Notes: generated by a model not told the origin, from the sequence alone. Shown: positions 23,316 to 32,886, numbered from the stretch's first letter. The stretch: 37,865 nucleotides of DNA from Clostridiales bacterium (GCA_019423795.1 JAHZAT010000071.1:1-37865); one strand, 5' to 3'. Program-made: numbers and translations.

Positions 23316-26300
23316 ATGAAGAAAACGGCATTACATAAAGATATATACAGAACGATCACAGGAACCCTTCCGAGATTTTTATCAATCTTTTTTATCGTTG
23401 TACTGGGCGTTGCATTCTATTCAGGAATCCGTGTGACACAAAAAGATATGCATATCACAGCAGACCACCAGTTTGATGGAAGTCGGCTGATGGATGTCAA
23501 AGTCATGGGAACACTTGGGATTTCAGAAGAGAATCTGACAGCCCTTCGGAAGTTAAAAAATGTGCAGTCGGTCGAAGGAGGACATTCTGTAGATGTGATC
23601 GCAAGGAAGCAGGGAAGTGACGAAGAACATGCAATCAAAGTTATAGGGAAGACTGATAAATTAAACCAGATAACGATCATAGATGGAAAACTTCCACAAG
23701 CATCGGGAGAATGTCTGGTAGATGAATGGTATGCCCAGCAAAATGATCTGAAAACAGGGGACGTTTTAAATTTGTCTTCTGGAAATGAAGATGATCTTAA
23801 GGATACTCTGAAAGATACAACCTATAAGATCACAGGAATCGGAAGTTCATCAGAATATCTTTCAAGATCCAGAGGAAGCACTGGCATTGGAACGGGAACG
23901 TTGTCAGGCTTTATTGTGGTGCAACCATCAGAATTTTCCTCAGATATCTATACAGAAGTTTATCTGACTGCGAAGGGAGCGAAGCAAGAGAGAGCCTACA
24001 GTGATGCTTACAAAAACAAAGTAAAACAGCTGGAAGAAGAGATCAAAGATATTTCCAAAATAGAAAATGAGAAACGGTTAAAATCTGTTCAGAAAGAAGC
24101 CGAAGAGAAGATCGACAAGAAAGAAAAGAAATTCAAAAAAGAACGAAAAAAAGCATATAAGAAACTAGATCAAGCCGAGAAAAAGCTAAAGAAATCCAGA
24201 CAAAAGATCAAAGATTCCAAAGCAAAATTAGCGAAAAGCAAGAAAGAGATCTCTGATGGAGAGCAGCAGATCAAGAATGCAAAAGCTCAGTATCAGTCAG
24301 GGATTAGACAGATTCAGAATGCCAGAAAGCAGTTAAAGACACAGAAACAAACAATTCGGTCAAAAAGCAAAGAATTAAAAACACAGGAGGCAAAGCTAAA
24401 GACACAGGAGAAGAACTTACAGACAAAAGAACAGCAGATTCAGGGTGCCATGCAGGCTGGAATGATCTCACAGGAAGAAGCGAAAGCTTCCTTAGCACAG
24501 ATTAATGCAGGAAAAGAACAGATCAAGACAGCAAGAAGCAAGATCAATGCAGGGAAAAAACAGATCAGCAGGGCAAAGACAAAGATTGCAAAGGCTGAAA
24601 CAACCTTGGATCAAAAAAGTAGCCAGCTAAAGAAAGCAAAGCAAACGATCAAAACAAATGAAGCAAAATTAGTATCAGCAAGAAAACAGATCACCTCCGG
24701 AGAAAAAAAGATTGCAAAAGCAGAATCAAAACTTTCATCCGGGGAGAAAAAATTAAAGAGATCAAGAAAGAAAGCAGAAAAGAAATTCAAGGAAGCCGAG
24801 CAGAAGATTGCAGATGCCAGACAGGATGTTAAGGATATCAAGAAAGGGAAATGGTATGTCTTAAACCGTGAGAAGATGCAGTCTTATGTGGAATACGGAC
24901 AGGAAGCAGACAGAATTGCAGCGTTAGGACGAGTGGTACCGGTCATCTTTTTCTTAGTTGCAGCACTGGTAAGCTTAACAGCGATGACACGTATGGTCGA
25001 AGAGCAGAGAACACAGATCGGTATGATGAAAGCATTGGGATACAGTGGAGTTCATATTGCAATGAAATATGTGACCTATGCCCTCGCAGCAACGCTTAGT
25101 GGAAGTATTCTAGGGGCAGTGATCGGTGAAAAACTGCTTCCATGGATCATCATTAACGCTTATAAAATGATGTATACAGGACTGGGAGATGTCTATACGC
25201 CATTAGAGATCGAATATTCTGTGATGGCAGGTGGACTGGCGGTTGGAGTTGTTGTTTTAGCAGTATTATCTGCATGTTATAAAGAATTAAGAGAAAAACC
25301 TGCACAGCTGATGCGTCCAGTTGCTCCAAAAGAAGGAAAAAGGATTTTGTTAGAACGGATTCCATTTATCTGGAAACGATTAAGTTTTATCTGGAAAGCA
25401 ACGATGCGAAACCTCTTCCGCTACAAGAAGAGATTCTTTATGACGATCTTTGGAATCGGCGGATGTATGGCATTATTACTCTTAGGATTTGGAATCAAAG
25501 ATTCGATTTCAGCAATCTCAGAAAAGCAGTATGGGGAGATCATTACTTATGATTTCTCAATCACACACAAAGACGGGATCAGCGAGACAAAGAAAGAAGA
25601 TCTGATCCAGTATGCAAAGAAACAAGAACATATGACAGATTTGATAGAAGTAAGCGAATCTGCAGTGACGATCCGTGCTAATGGGAAAAAACAGGATGCA
25701 ACGATGATCCAGCCAATGTCCAAAAAAGATCTGAATGGCTATATCAGCCTTCAGGATCGAAAGAGTAAAACAAAGTATCAGTTAGATGATGATGGGATCA
25801 TCTTAACAGAAAAGGCAGCGTCCCTGCTTGGTGTGAAAAAAGGAGATTCGATCAAGATCCAACGGTCTGGAGATAAACAGATCACAGCAAAAATAAGTCA
25901 GATCACAGAAAATTACATGCAGCATAAAGTCTACATGACACCAAAACTTTATGAGAAACTGTATCATAAAAAAGCACAAACGACAGGTATATATTGTATT
26001 GAAAAGAATATATCTAAGAAAAAGATGCAGGAAAATGGAAAACAGATTCTTGCAAGAGATGAAGCCTCAACACTGCATTTTTGTGCCGACGATGAGAAGA
26101 CAATGTCAGATATGGTCAATAACTTAAATATTGTGGTGGTTGTTCTGATCGTATCTGCAGGACTTCTTGCATTTGTGGTATTATATAACTTAAATAACAT
26201 TAACATTTCCGAGCGTAGAATGGAACTTGCAACGATCAAAGTTCTTGGATTCTATGACGGTGAAGTCGGAGCGTATGTGTATCGAGAGAATATCCTTTTA

Positions 26301-26525
26301 ACGATCCTTGGAACGATCGCAGGAATTATTTTAGGAATTATTTTACACAAATACGTAATCTTCACAACAGAAGTTGACTTGATCATGTTTGGAAGGCAGA
26401 TTTATGTGCAAAGCTATATTTACAGTATTTTACTAACAATCGCTTTTTCGATTCTTGTAAATGCCTTCGTGTATTTCCAATTGAAGAAGATCGATATGGT
26501 TGAATCGTTAAAAAGCACAGAGTGA
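23316..26525 (+). CDS. large FtsX-like ABC permease with extracellular coiled coil
   Basis: A 1069-residue permease with two FtsX units. TM1 is near the N-terminus (LPRFLSIFFIVVLGVAFYSG). An extracytoplasmic MacB-type domain follows (~45-230). Next comes an extremely K/E/Q-rich coiled coil (~240-515), with repeats such as INAGKEQIKTARSKINAGKK and ITSGEKKIAKAESKLSSGEK. Three TMs follow (~540-680), then a second unit starting near FFMTIFGIGGCMALLLLGFG, a second outer domain, and three TMs to the end. Permeases of this build occur throughout Firmicutes as 'ABC transporter permease' with unknown cargo. ATG 23316 is preferred because TAGGA is 7 bases upstream; ATG 23310 is possible. It pairs with the ATPase just before it. 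Confidence 0.93.
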   Translation: MKKTALHKDIYRTITGTLPRFLSIFFIVVLGVAFYSGIRVTQKDMHITADHQFDGSRLMDVKVMGTLGISEENLTALRKLKNVQSVEGGHSVDVIARKQGSDEEHAIKVIGKTDKLNQITIIDGKLPQASGECLVDEWYAQQNDLKTGDVLNLSSGNEDDLKDTLKDTTYKITGIGSSSEYLSRSRGSTGIGTGTLSGFIVVQPSEFSSDIYTEVYLTAKGAKQERAYSDAYKNKVKQLEEEIKDISKIENEKRLKSVQKEAEEKIDKKEKKFKKERKKAYKKLDQAEKKLKKSRQKIKDSKAKLAKSKKEISDGEQQIKNAKAQYQSGIRQIQNARKQLKTQKQTIRSKSKELKTQEAKLKTQEKNLQTKEQQIQGAMQAGMISQEEAKASLAQINAGKEQIKTARSKINAGKKQISRAKTKIAKAETTLDQKSSQLKKAKQTIKTNEAKLVSARKQITSGEKKIAKAESKLSSGEKKLKRSRKKAEKKFKEAEQKIADARQDVKDIKKGKWYVLNREKMQSYVEYGQEADRIAALGRVVPVIFFLVAALVSLTAMTRMVEEQRTQIGMMKALGYSGVHIAMKYVTYALAATLSGSILGAVIGEKLLPWIIINAYKMMYTGLGDVYTPLEIEYSVMAGGLAVGVVVLAVLSACYKELREKPAQLMRPVAPKEGKRILLERIPFIWKRLSFIWKATMRNLFRYKKRFFMTIFGIGGCMALLLLGFGIKDSISAISEKQYGEIITYDFSITHKDGISETKKEDLIQYAKKQEHMTDLIEVSESAVTIRANGKKQDATMIQPMSKKDLNGYISLQDRKSKTKYQLDDDGIILTEKAASLLGVKKGDSIKIQRSGDKQITAKISQITENYMQHKVYMTPKLYEKLYHKKAQTTGIYCIEKNISKKKMQENGKQILARDEASTLHFCADDEKTMSDMVNNLNIVVVVLIVSAGLLAFVVLYNLNNINISERRMELATIKVLGFYDGEVGAYVYRENILLTILGTIAGIILGIILHKYVIFTTEVDLIMFGRQIYVQSYIYSILLTIAFSILVNAFVYFQLKKIDMVESLKSTE

Positions 26526-26543
26526 CAGAAAGGAAAAGAGACT

Positions 26544-27860
26544 ATGAAAATGAACGAATTAATGATTTATCAAGTGTTTCCACTAAGAGCATTAACAGAT
26601 GGGCAGCCATCTCATGGAATTCTCGAGATGATAGACTGGATTCCACATATTAAAAAATTAGGAATGAATGCAGTATATTTTTCACCTGTATTTTCATCCA
26701 GTGATCATGGATATGATACAAAAGATTATCAGAAGATCGATGAGAGACTTGGAACCAATGAAGACTTTAAAAAGATGTGTGATGCCATGCATGAAGAAGG
26801 AATCCAGGTGATCTTAGACGGGGTATTTAATCATGTCGGAAGAGAGTTCTTTGCATTTGAAGATGTGAGAGAAAAGAAATGGGATTCTCCATATAAAGAT
26901 TGGTTCTATATTAATTTTGATGGGAATAGCTGCTATGATGATGGATTCTGGTACGAAGGATGGGAAGGACATTTTGAACTGGTCAAATTAAATCTTGACA
27001 ACGAACAGGTTAGAAATTATTTATTAGAATCTGTCGGAATATGGATCGATAAATTAGGGATTGATGGATTAAGACTGGATGTTGCTTATATGTTAAACCG
27101 CAATTTCATGAAAGTGTTGGTTGACTTTGTTCACAGCAAGAAACCAGAATTTTTGATGATCGGAGAAATGCTTCATGGTGATTACACACAGCTTGTGAAT
27201 CCAGAGCTGTTGGATTCTGTGACAAATTATGAATGTTATAAAGGTTTGTATTCAAGTTTCAATACACACAATATGCATGAAATCGGATATTCCCTAAACC
27301 GTCAGTTTGGACCAGAAGAATGGACGTTGTACAAAGGACTTCCATTATATAATTTTGTAGATAACCATGATGTGGAGAGAATCGCAAGTCAGTTAGAGGA
27401 TAAAGAGCATTTACCATTGATCTATGCAATGGAATTTGCGATGCCAGGAGTTCCGGGTGTTTACTATGGAAGTGAATGGGGAATGGAAGGAAAGAAAGAA
27501 CAGGGAAGTGATGACAGCCTGCGTCCAAGAATCCATAAAGAAGATTTAGTAGAAAATGAATTAACAAACTATATCGCACAATTGGCAAAAGTAAGAGCTG
27601 GATCACCAGCTTTAAAATACGGTGATTACTTACAATTAGCGATCGCACCAGATGTTCTTGTATTCCAGAGAAGAACGAATGAAGACCGCATCATTTTTGC
27701 AATGAACTGTGGTGATGGCGAATTTACAGCACATTTTGATGCTCAGGCAGGATGCGGGATTGATTTGATCACAGGAGATTCCGTTGATTTTGGAGGGGGA
27801 CTTACGATCCAAGGAAAAACAGCAATGATAATTCGAACAGAAGAGGTATCCCTTCCTTGA
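26544..27860 (+). CDS. GH13-family alpha-glucosidase/neopullulanase-like enzyme
   Basis: A 438-residue cytoplasmic glycoside hydrolase of the alpha-amylase superfamily. GH13 regions: DGVFNHVG (92-99), GLRLDVAY with nucleophile D179, IGEMLHG with acid/base E208, and FVDNHDVERI with D276. No N-terminal carbohydrate-binding module or signal peptide is present, so it should act on maltodextrins inside the cell. Length and the MIYQVFPLRALT start resemble maltodextrin glucosidase-type proteins of Clostridia. The start has AAAGGAA 8-10 bases before it and lies 18 bases after the permease stop; co-transcription with the ABC genes is likely but functional meaning is unclear. Its last codons carry the RNase Y promoter. 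Confidence 0.92.
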   Translation: MKMNELMIYQVFPLRALTDGQPSHGILEMIDWIPHIKKLGMNAVYFSPVFSSSDHGYDTKDYQKIDERLGTNEDFKKMCDAMHEEGIQVILDGVFNHVGREFFAFEDVREKKWDSPYKDWFYINFDGNSCYDDGFWYEGWEGHFELVKLNLDNEQVRNYLLESVGIWIDKLGIDGLRLDVAYMLNRNFMKVLVDFVHSKKPEFLMIGEMLHGDYTQLVNPELLDSVTNYECYKGLYSSFNTHNMHEIGYSLNRQFGPEEWTLYKGLPLYNFVDNHDVERIASQLEDKEHLPLIYAMEFAMPGVPGVYYGSEWGMEGKKEQGSDDSLRPRIHKEDLVENELTNYIAQLAKVRAGSPALKYGDYLQLAIAPDVLVFQRRTNEDRIIFAMNCGDGEFTAHFDAQAGCGIDLITGDSVDFGGGLTIQGKTAMIIRTEEVSLP

Positions 27861-27885
27861 CTTTTATGTTGAAAACATATAGAAT
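27857..27885 (+). promoter_or_regulatory. promoter of rny
   Basis: TTGACT (27857-27862), 17 bases, then TAGAAT (27880-27885). It overlaps the stop codon of the GH13 gene and lies 45 bases before rny. Confidence 0.65.
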
Positions 27886-27929
27886 TAGATAAGTGTGAAT
27901 ACACAAAAAATTGAATAAGGAGGAAACCT

Positions 27930-29477
27930 GTGGTTGGTATTATTATAGCCATTATCGCAACTCTGGTTATCGCTGTACCGGTATCTGTCTATATTGCTAA
28001 TACAAGAAGCAAGAAGGCGATGGAGATCACAATCGGTAATGCAGAAGATAAAGCAAGAGAGATTATAGATGAAGCAATCAAAGCAGCGGATGCGAAGAAA
28101 CGTGAAGCTTCTTTGGAAGTAAAAGAAGAAACTATAAAAGCGAGACATGACTTTGAAAAAGAGACAAAAGAACGCAGGGCAGAACTGCAGAAGTATGAGC
28201 AGAGAGTTCTCTCTAAAGAAGAGACTGTAGAGAAGAAAGCTACAACATTAGAGCGCAAAGAACAGTCATTAGCATCGAAAGAGAAGAACATTGAAACAGA
28301 GAAAGCTCAGTTGCAGGAACTGCAGGCAAAACATCTACAGGAACTGGAAAGAATTTCCGGATTGACCTCTGATCAGGCAAAAGAGCAATTATTATCAGCA
28401 GTAAAAGAAGATGTGAAACACGAGACAGCAATGTATGTCAAAGAAATGGAGACAAGAGCGAAAGAAGATGCCCGAAAGAAAGCCAAGGAATATGTGGTAA
28501 CTGCAATTCAGAAGTGTGCAGTTGATCATGTGGCAGAGACAACGATTTCGCTGGTACAGCTTCCAAACGATGAGATGAAAGGAAGGATCATCGGTCGTGA
28601 AGGACGTAATATCCGTTCCATTGAGAACGCTACGGGAGTTGAATTGATCATCGATGATACACCGGAAGCTGTTGTACTGTCAAGCTTTAATCCGGTTCGA
28701 CGCGAGATCGCAAGAATCGCTTTAGAGAAATTGATCGTGGATGGAAGAATCCATCCAGCACGCATCGAGGAGATGGTTGAGAAAGCTACAAAAGAAGTCG
28801 AAACTATGATGCGCGAAGAAGGAGAAGCAGCAACATTAGAACTTGGGGTTCATGGAATCCATCCAGAGCTTGTAAGACTTCTTGGAAGAATGAAGTTCCG
28901 TACAAGCTATGGACAGAATGCATTAAAACATTCCATGGAAGTTGCACAGTTATCCGGACTTTTAGCAGCAGAGATCGGTGTCGATGTAAGAATGGCCAAG
29001 AGAGCAGGTCTGCTTCATGACATCGGTAAATCAATCGATCACGAAGTAGAAGGTTCTCACGTAGAACTCGGTGTGAATCTGTGTAAGAAGTATAAGGAGA
29101 ATCCAATTGTCATCAATGCAGTGGCATCTCATCATGGTGATGAGGAGCCAGAATCATTGATCGCATGTCTGGTACAGGCAGCTGATGCAATCTCAGCAGC
29201 ACGTCCAGGTGCAAGAAGCGAGACACTGGAAAGTTATACAACAAGATTAAAACAGCTGGAAGAGATTGCAGACTCCTTCCAGGGTGTTGATAAAACTTTT
29301 GCAATTCAGGCAGGTCGAGAAATTCGAGTTATGGTAGTTCCTGAACAAATCAGTGACGATGATATGATCTTACTGGCGAGAGATATTTCAAATCAGATCG
29401 AAGAGAATCTGGATTATCCAGGACAGATCAAGGTTAATGTGATCAGAGAGTCACGAGTTGTTGACTATGCGAAATAA
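27930..29477 (+). CDS. rny: ribonuclease Y
   Basis: Membrane-bound endoribonuclease that starts bulk mRNA decay in Firmicutes. The 515-residue protein has an N-terminal membrane anchor (3-23), a long charged coiled coil (~28-165), a KH domain with GRIIGREGRNIRS (218-230), and an HD domain with HSMEVAQL and the metal pair H363/D364 in LLHDIGK. It starts at GTG 27930, behind AAGGAGG at 6-base spacing; the GTG is supported because the anchor begins right there. Length and order are exactly those of the family. A compact terminator follows the stop, so it is probably its own transcript. Confidence 0.98.
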   Translation: MVGIIIAIIATLVIAVPVSVYIANTRSKKAMEITIGNAEDKAREIIDEAIKAADAKKREASLEVKEETIKARHDFEKETKERRAELQKYEQRVLSKEETVEKKATTLERKEQSLASKEKNIETEKAQLQELQAKHLQELERISGLTSDQAKEQLLSAVKEDVKHETAMYVKEMETRAKEDARKKAKEYVVTAIQKCAVDHVAETTISLVQLPNDEMKGRIIGREGRNIRSIENATGVELIIDDTPEAVVLSSFNPVRREIARIALEKLIVDGRIHPARIEEMVEKATKEVETMMREEGEAATLELGVHGIHPELVRLLGRMKFRTSYGQNALKHSMEVAQLSGLLAAEIGVDVRMAKRAGLLHDIGKSIDHEVEGSHVELGVNLCKKYKENPIVINAVASHHGDEEPESLIACLVQAADAISAARPGARSETLESYTTRLKQLEEIADSFQGVDKTFAIQAGREIRVMVVPEQISDDDMILLARDISNQIEENLDYPGQIKVNVIRESRVVDYAK

Positions 29478-29481
29478 CAAG

Positions 29482-29508
29482 AAGCGATAGAGAAATCTAT
29501 CGCTTTTT
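29482..29508 (+). terminator. intrinsic terminator after rny
   Basis: AAGCGATAGA-GAAA-TCTATCGCTT, a perfect 10-bp stem with a GNRA loop followed by T's, 4 bases after the stop. Confidence 0.93.
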
Positions 29509-29555
29509 CCAATTTATAACGTGAGTGTCAAAAGTATAAATAAAGGAGATTTTTT

Positions 29556-30086
29556 ATGAAAGGATACGAGAAACTAGAACAACATCTGATACATCAGGGA
29601 AAAGTTGTTGGATTTTATGAGGATATTGTAAAACTTCCAAGCGGCAAAGTTGTCACATGGGATCTGGTCAAACATAAAGGGGCAGCAGCTGTTGTTCCTG
29701 TTACAGACAAAGGAACGATCTTACTTGTAAGACAATACCGTAATGCCCTTGATCAGGAAACACTGGAAATCCCGGCAGGTGGAATTGAACCCGGGGAAAC
29801 ACCTCTGGAGTGTGTCACAAGAGAGATTGAAGAAGAAACAGGTTTTATTGCTGGAAAAATGACCCACCTAATGACTGTGATCACAGCCATCGGTTTCTGT
29901 GATGAAAAGATTCCGATTTATCTTGCAACTGATCTAAAGCTGTCTAAACAGCATTTGGATGAGGATGAATTTATCGATGTAGAAGAATATACAATCGATG
30001 AGATCAAAGATATGATCTTTTCTGGAAAGATCATTGATGCAAAAACAATTTCAGGAGTTCTTGGATATCTGAATATGGAGAAATAA
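29556..30086 (+). CDS. Nudix hydrolase, ADP-ribose pyrophosphatase type
   Basis: Hydrolyses ADP-ribose (and related nucleoside diphosphate sugars) to AMP and ribose-5-phosphate. The 176-residue protein has the full Nudix box (76-98): GGIEPGE, then REIEEETGF after seven residues, keeping the catalytic glutamates. ILLVRQYRNALDQETLEIPAGG just before it is the hallmark of the NudF/ADPRase group. AAAGGAG precedes the ATG at 7 bases. A SpoIIM-like gene follows 68 bases later. In Bacillus, nudF, spoIIM, fur and xerD are neighbours, so this pair looks like the remains of that arrangement (established for Bacillus; inference here). Confidence 0.95.
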   Translation: MKGYEKLEQHLIHQGKVVGFYEDIVKLPSGKVVTWDLVKHKGAAAVVPVTDKGTILLVRQYRNALDQETLEIPAGGIEPGETPLECVTREIEEETGFIAGKMTHLMTVITAIGFCDEKIPIYLATDLKLSKQHLDEDEFIDVEEYTIDEIKDMIFSGKIIDAKTISGVLGYLNMEK

Positions 30087-30154
30087 AAGACTAGATCAGG
30101 AAAACAGAATATAAAAGACAGGCACTGCATAAGATATGACAGGAGGAAAAAATT

Positions 30155-30718
30155 GTGGAAAAAGAGAAATTCTTTTCAGGATTATGGATCATCATTGGGT
30201 TAATCTTTGGGAGTGTATTTACGAATTTTGTATACCAGGATTATCTCGCATATGGAGGTACCGTAAGATCACTGGTTTTAAATAATACGGATCTATATAA
30301 AGCAAGTATTAGTCTGTTTTTTTATATTTTGTTTAAAAGGGGAAAACAATATGCATTTATTTATCTGGGGGCATATCTTTTGCAACCTTGGATTTTTTTA
30401 TACAGTTTTGCATTTTGTATGGCATTTTTCTTTGGATCAATGTTATCTTTGCAGATCGTGCAAATGGGCATCAAAGGACTGGTTCTTGTATTTATGAGTT
30501 TATTTCCACATTTTATCTGTTATGTGATCACCTTGCTGCTGCTGATCAAGCGAAACTTTTATGCCCAAAAAAAAGAAGAAATGCTCTATGAACAGAGACA
30601 TTCCTTCTTATTTCGTTTCAGTATTTGGTTTGAAATAACATTTATAATACTGGGATGCATCCTGGAAAGTTTCATCAATCCGTCGATCATGTCAGGAATC
30701 CTGAACCTTTGGAAGTGA
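30155..30718 (+). CDS. SpoIIM-like (DUF95) integral membrane protein
   Basis: A 187-residue protein with about five membrane helices: 9-27, ~50-70, ~75-100, ~100-135 and ~160-180. The run MGIKGLVLVFMSLFPHFICY matches the central signature of SpoIIM/DUF95 proteins (G.KG..L.F.S..P...). SpoIIM works with SpoIID and SpoIIP in peptidoglycan remodelling during engulfment, and a SpoIID-like gene lies at 16157-17416. GTG 30155 is the start, with AGGAGG 8 bases upstream. The Nudix gene before it supports the call by gene order. It is somewhat shorter and more divergent than Bacillus SpoIIM, so a related membrane protein cannot be excluded. Confidence 0.7.
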   Translation: MEKEKFFSGLWIIIGLIFGSVFTNFVYQDYLAYGGTVRSLVLNNTDLYKASISLFFYILFKRGKQYAFIYLGAYLLQPWIFLYSFAFCMAFFFGSMLSLQIVQMGIKGLVLVFMSLFPHFICYVITLLLLIKRNFYAQKKEEMLYEQRHSFLFRFSIWFEITFIILGCILESFINPSIMSGILNLWK

Positions 30719-30741
30719 TATATCTAGGATCTTATACGTTT

Positions 30742-31770
30742 CTATATATAATCTGCCATGCGGTAAAGCAGAGCAGCAGATTTGTCCCATCCAAGACAAG
30801 GATCAGTGATAGACTGTCCATATACACCGTTACCGATGGACTGGTTGCCATCTTCGATATAACTTTCAATCATGATACCCTTAACAAGAGATTTGATCTC
30901 AGGTAAGAAACTTCTGCTGTGAAGAACTTCCTGTACGATACGAGGCTGCTGATCCCATTGTTTCCCAGAGTTAGAGTGGTTTGCATCAACGATAACAGCA
31001 GGGTTCTTTAACTGGAATTTCTCGTACATATAAGCAACACGAGTCAGATCTTCATAATGGTAGTTTGGAATATTGTTTCCATGACGGTTGACAGATCCAC
31101 GTAAGATGGCATGTGTCAGAGGGTTACCATCTGTCTTGACTTCATATCCATTTGCAATGAAATCATGCTGGTGCTGTCCAGCTGTGATAGAGTTCATCAT
31201 AACAGTTAAGTCACCACCAGTTGGGTTCTTCATTCCGGCAGGAATATCAAATCCACTAACTGTTAAACGATGCTGCTGGTTCTCTACAGAACGAGCTCCA
31301 ACGGCAACATAAGATAAAAGATCTTCCATATATGGCCAGTTTCCTGGATAAAGCATTTCGTCTGCAGCAGGCATATGGAATTCTTCTAATGCTTCCATAT
31401 GAAGTTTGCGGACAGAACGAAGTCCACTAGCCATATCTGGTGCTTTCTCAGGGTCTGGCTGATGAACCATACCTTTGTATCCGTCACCTGTGGTACGAGG
31501 TTTGTTTGTATAAATACGAGGGATGATCAGTAACTTATCAGCAAGATCTTTCTGAACTCTTGCCAAACGTCCGAGATAATCCATAACAGCAGTTTCATTA
31601 TCTGCAGAACATGGCCCGATGATAACTAAGAATTTATCAGATGCGCCTGTGAATACATCACGGATTTCTTTGTCTCTTGCAGCTTTGATTTGTTTTGCTT
31701 CTTCACTCAGAGGCATCTCTTCTTTTAATTCCTCTGGAGAAGGCATCTTCGCAATTTTGTGCATTCCCAT
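30742..31770 (-). CDS. aroF: 3-deoxy-7-phosphoheptulonate (DAHP) synthase, type I
   Basis: Condenses PEP and erythrose-4-phosphate to DAHP, the entry to the shikimate pathway that feeds the trp operon of this window. The 342-residue AroF/G/H-type protein has LVIIGPCSADN (metal Cys/PEP site), PRIYTNKPRTTGDGYKGM, ARSVENQQHR, NPTGGDL and VDANHSNSGK, all typical of the long enterobacterial-like form with an N-terminal regulatory extension. Which amino acid inhibits it cannot be read safely. ATG 31770 has AAGGAG about 8-10 bases upstream. Transcribed away from ribU, with its own promoter; it converges on the SpoIIM-like gene with only 23 bases between and no evident terminator. Confidence 0.96.
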   Translation of the reverse strand: MGMHKIAKMPSPEELKEEMPLSEEAKQIKAARDKEIRDVFTGASDKFLVIIGPCSADNETAVMDYLGRLARVQKDLADKLLIIPRIYTNKPRTTGDGYKGMVHQPDPEKAPDMASGLRSVRKLHMEALEEFHMPAADEMLYPGNWPYMEDLLSYVAVGARSVENQQHRLTVSGFDIPAGMKNPTGGDLTVMMNSITAGQHQHDFIANGYEVKTDGNPLTHAILRGSVNRHGNNIPNYHYEDLTRVAYMYEKFQLKNPAVIVDANHSNSGKQWDQQPRIVQEVLHSRSFLPEIKSLVKGIMIESYIEDGNQSIGNGVYGQSITDPCLGWDKSAALLYRMADYI

Positions 31771-31820
31771 AGTTGTTTTCTCCTTAACAATTCATACAAT
31801 AAAGCATTTTGCTTGTGTAT

Positions 31821-31849
31821 ATTTTAACAAATAATAATCTTTGTGTAAA
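31821..31849 (-). promoter_or_regulatory. promoter of the DAHP synthase gene
   Basis: On the minus strand TTTACA (31849-31844), 17 bases, then TAAAAT (31826-31821), about 50 bases before the start. No T-box motif lies between promoter and gene. Confidence 0.7.
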
Positions 31850-31872
31850 GATAAGGAAATATGAAATGATAC

Positions 31873-31901
31873 TTTACAAATAAAACAGAAGTTATTATAA
31901 T
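31873..31901 (+). promoter_or_regulatory. promoter of the FMN riboswitch-ribU unit
   Basis: TTTACA (31873-31878), 17 bases, then a perfect TATAAT (31896-31901), about 70 bases before the riboswitch core. It is back to back with the DAHP synthase promoter, 23 bases apart. Confidence 0.8.
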
Positions 31902-31970
31902 AAAAAATGTGAACAGAAAACACTTTCATTTTCTGGTAATTGAATATTGAAGTAGAGAAGATTGATTCTC

Positions 31971-32206
31971 CAACTTCAGGGCAGAGTGAGATATCGAAGA
32001 TATCAATTCTCGACTGGTGGTGATACTCTAAGAGAGATAAGTCCACGAGCGTAAAGCCGATCAGGTTAGAATCCTGAACCAACAGTATAGTCTGGATGAA
32101 AGAAGTAGTTGGATGACATGTCTTAAGATATTACGAAGATATAAGATATGTGATCAAGTCAGAAGCCCTGTCGTTTATGTAGATAAATGGACAGGATTTT
32201 TTAATT
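31971..32206 (+). promoter_or_regulatory. FMN riboswitch (RFN element) with expression platform
   Basis: The conserved RFN blocks appear in order: CTTCAGGGCAGAGTGAGAT (31974-31992), CTCGACTGGTGGT (32010-32022), GTCCACGAGC (32041-32050), and GAACCAACAGTATAGTCTGG (32076-32095), then ATGAAAGAAG closing P1. A terminator follows at 32167-32203. Established action: FMN binding promotes termination, so riboflavin uptake is shut off when flavin is plentiful. The reverse-strand reading frame over this region is meaningless. Confidence 0.96.
32167..32203 (+). terminator. FMN-regulated terminator
   Basis: CCTGTC-GTTTAT pairs with ATAAAT-GGACAGG across a GTAG loop, followed by a T-tract. It is the off-switch of the RFN element. 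Confidence 0.88.
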
Positions 32207-32258
32207 TATAGGGAGACCCTATAAATCTAAGATTTTAAATCAGAAAGGGAGAATTATC

Positions 32259-32876
32259 ATGGCAGGAGACACAATGACAATGAAGAGAACGAAGTTCAAT
32301 ATCAGAACGATCGCAGTGACAGGTATGTTAGGAGCATTAGCAACTGTGCTGATGTTTTTGGAATTTCCAATTCCAATGTTGATACCACCATTTATCAAGT
32401 TTGACTTTTCCGAACTTCCAGCATTACTAGCAGCATATGCGATGGGACCGGTATCTGGAATTGCAGTATGTTTTATCAAGAATGCGATCAACCTTCTTCA
32501 TACACAGACAGGTGGAGTTGGAGAACTATCTAACTTTATCTTAGGTGTATGTTTTGTATTACCAGCAGGACTTATTTATAAGAGAAAGAAAACACAGAAG
32601 AGTGCAATGATCGGAGCATTAGCAGGAGCAGTCCTGATGTCAGTAGTCAGTGTATTTTCAAACTACTTTGTTGTATATCCAGTATACACAAACTTCATGC
32701 CAATGCAGGCAATTCTTGGAGCATATCAGGCGATCAACAAGAATGTAAAGACATTATGGGATGCATTGATCTGGTTTAATATGCCATTTACATTTATCAA
32801 AGGAATGTGCAGTGTTGTGATCACATTCTTTATCTACAAGAAGATTTCCCCAATCTTAAAGGGAACAAATAGATAA
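32259..32876 (+). CDS. ribU: riboflavin ECF transporter substrate-binding (S) component
   Basis: The membrane S-component that captures riboflavin and works with the shared ECF ATPase/T module, which is not in this window. The 205-residue protein has six hydrophobic segments. It carries the RibU/ECF-S features IAVTGMLGALATVLMFLEFP, FIKFDFSELPALLAAYAMGP, NLLHTQTGGVGELSNF (the family's riboflavin region) and a C-terminal KGMCSVVITFFIYKK. The specific call to riboflavin is secured by the FMN riboswitch directly upstream. AAAGGGAG precedes the ATG. A long bidirectional terminator separates it from the converging thioesterase gene. Confidence 0.96.
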   Translation: MAGDTMTMKRTKFNIRTIAVTGMLGALATVLMFLEFPIPMLIPPFIKFDFSELPALLAAYAMGPVSGIAVCFIKNAINLLHTQTGGVGELSNFILGVCFVLPAGLIYKRKKTQKSAMIGALAGAVLMSVVSVFSNYFVVYPVYTNFMPMQAILGAYQAINKNVKTLWDALIWFNMPFTFIKGMCSVVITFFIYKKISPILKGTNR

Positions 32877-32886
32877 GAAGATAAGA

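Noticed and set aside
24050..24850. The repetitive K/E/Q-rich region of the permease gene as a DNA repeat or recombination hotspot
   Set aside because: The repeats are only at protein level (coiled coil); no exact DNA repeat of useful length was found.
17919..29536. The 14-mer GAGTGTCAAAAGTA occurs at about 17919 and 29523, in front of ybaK and the Nudix gene
   Set aside because: One or two shared 14-mers are expected by chance in 38 kb of A/T-rich DNA, and the flanks share nothing more.
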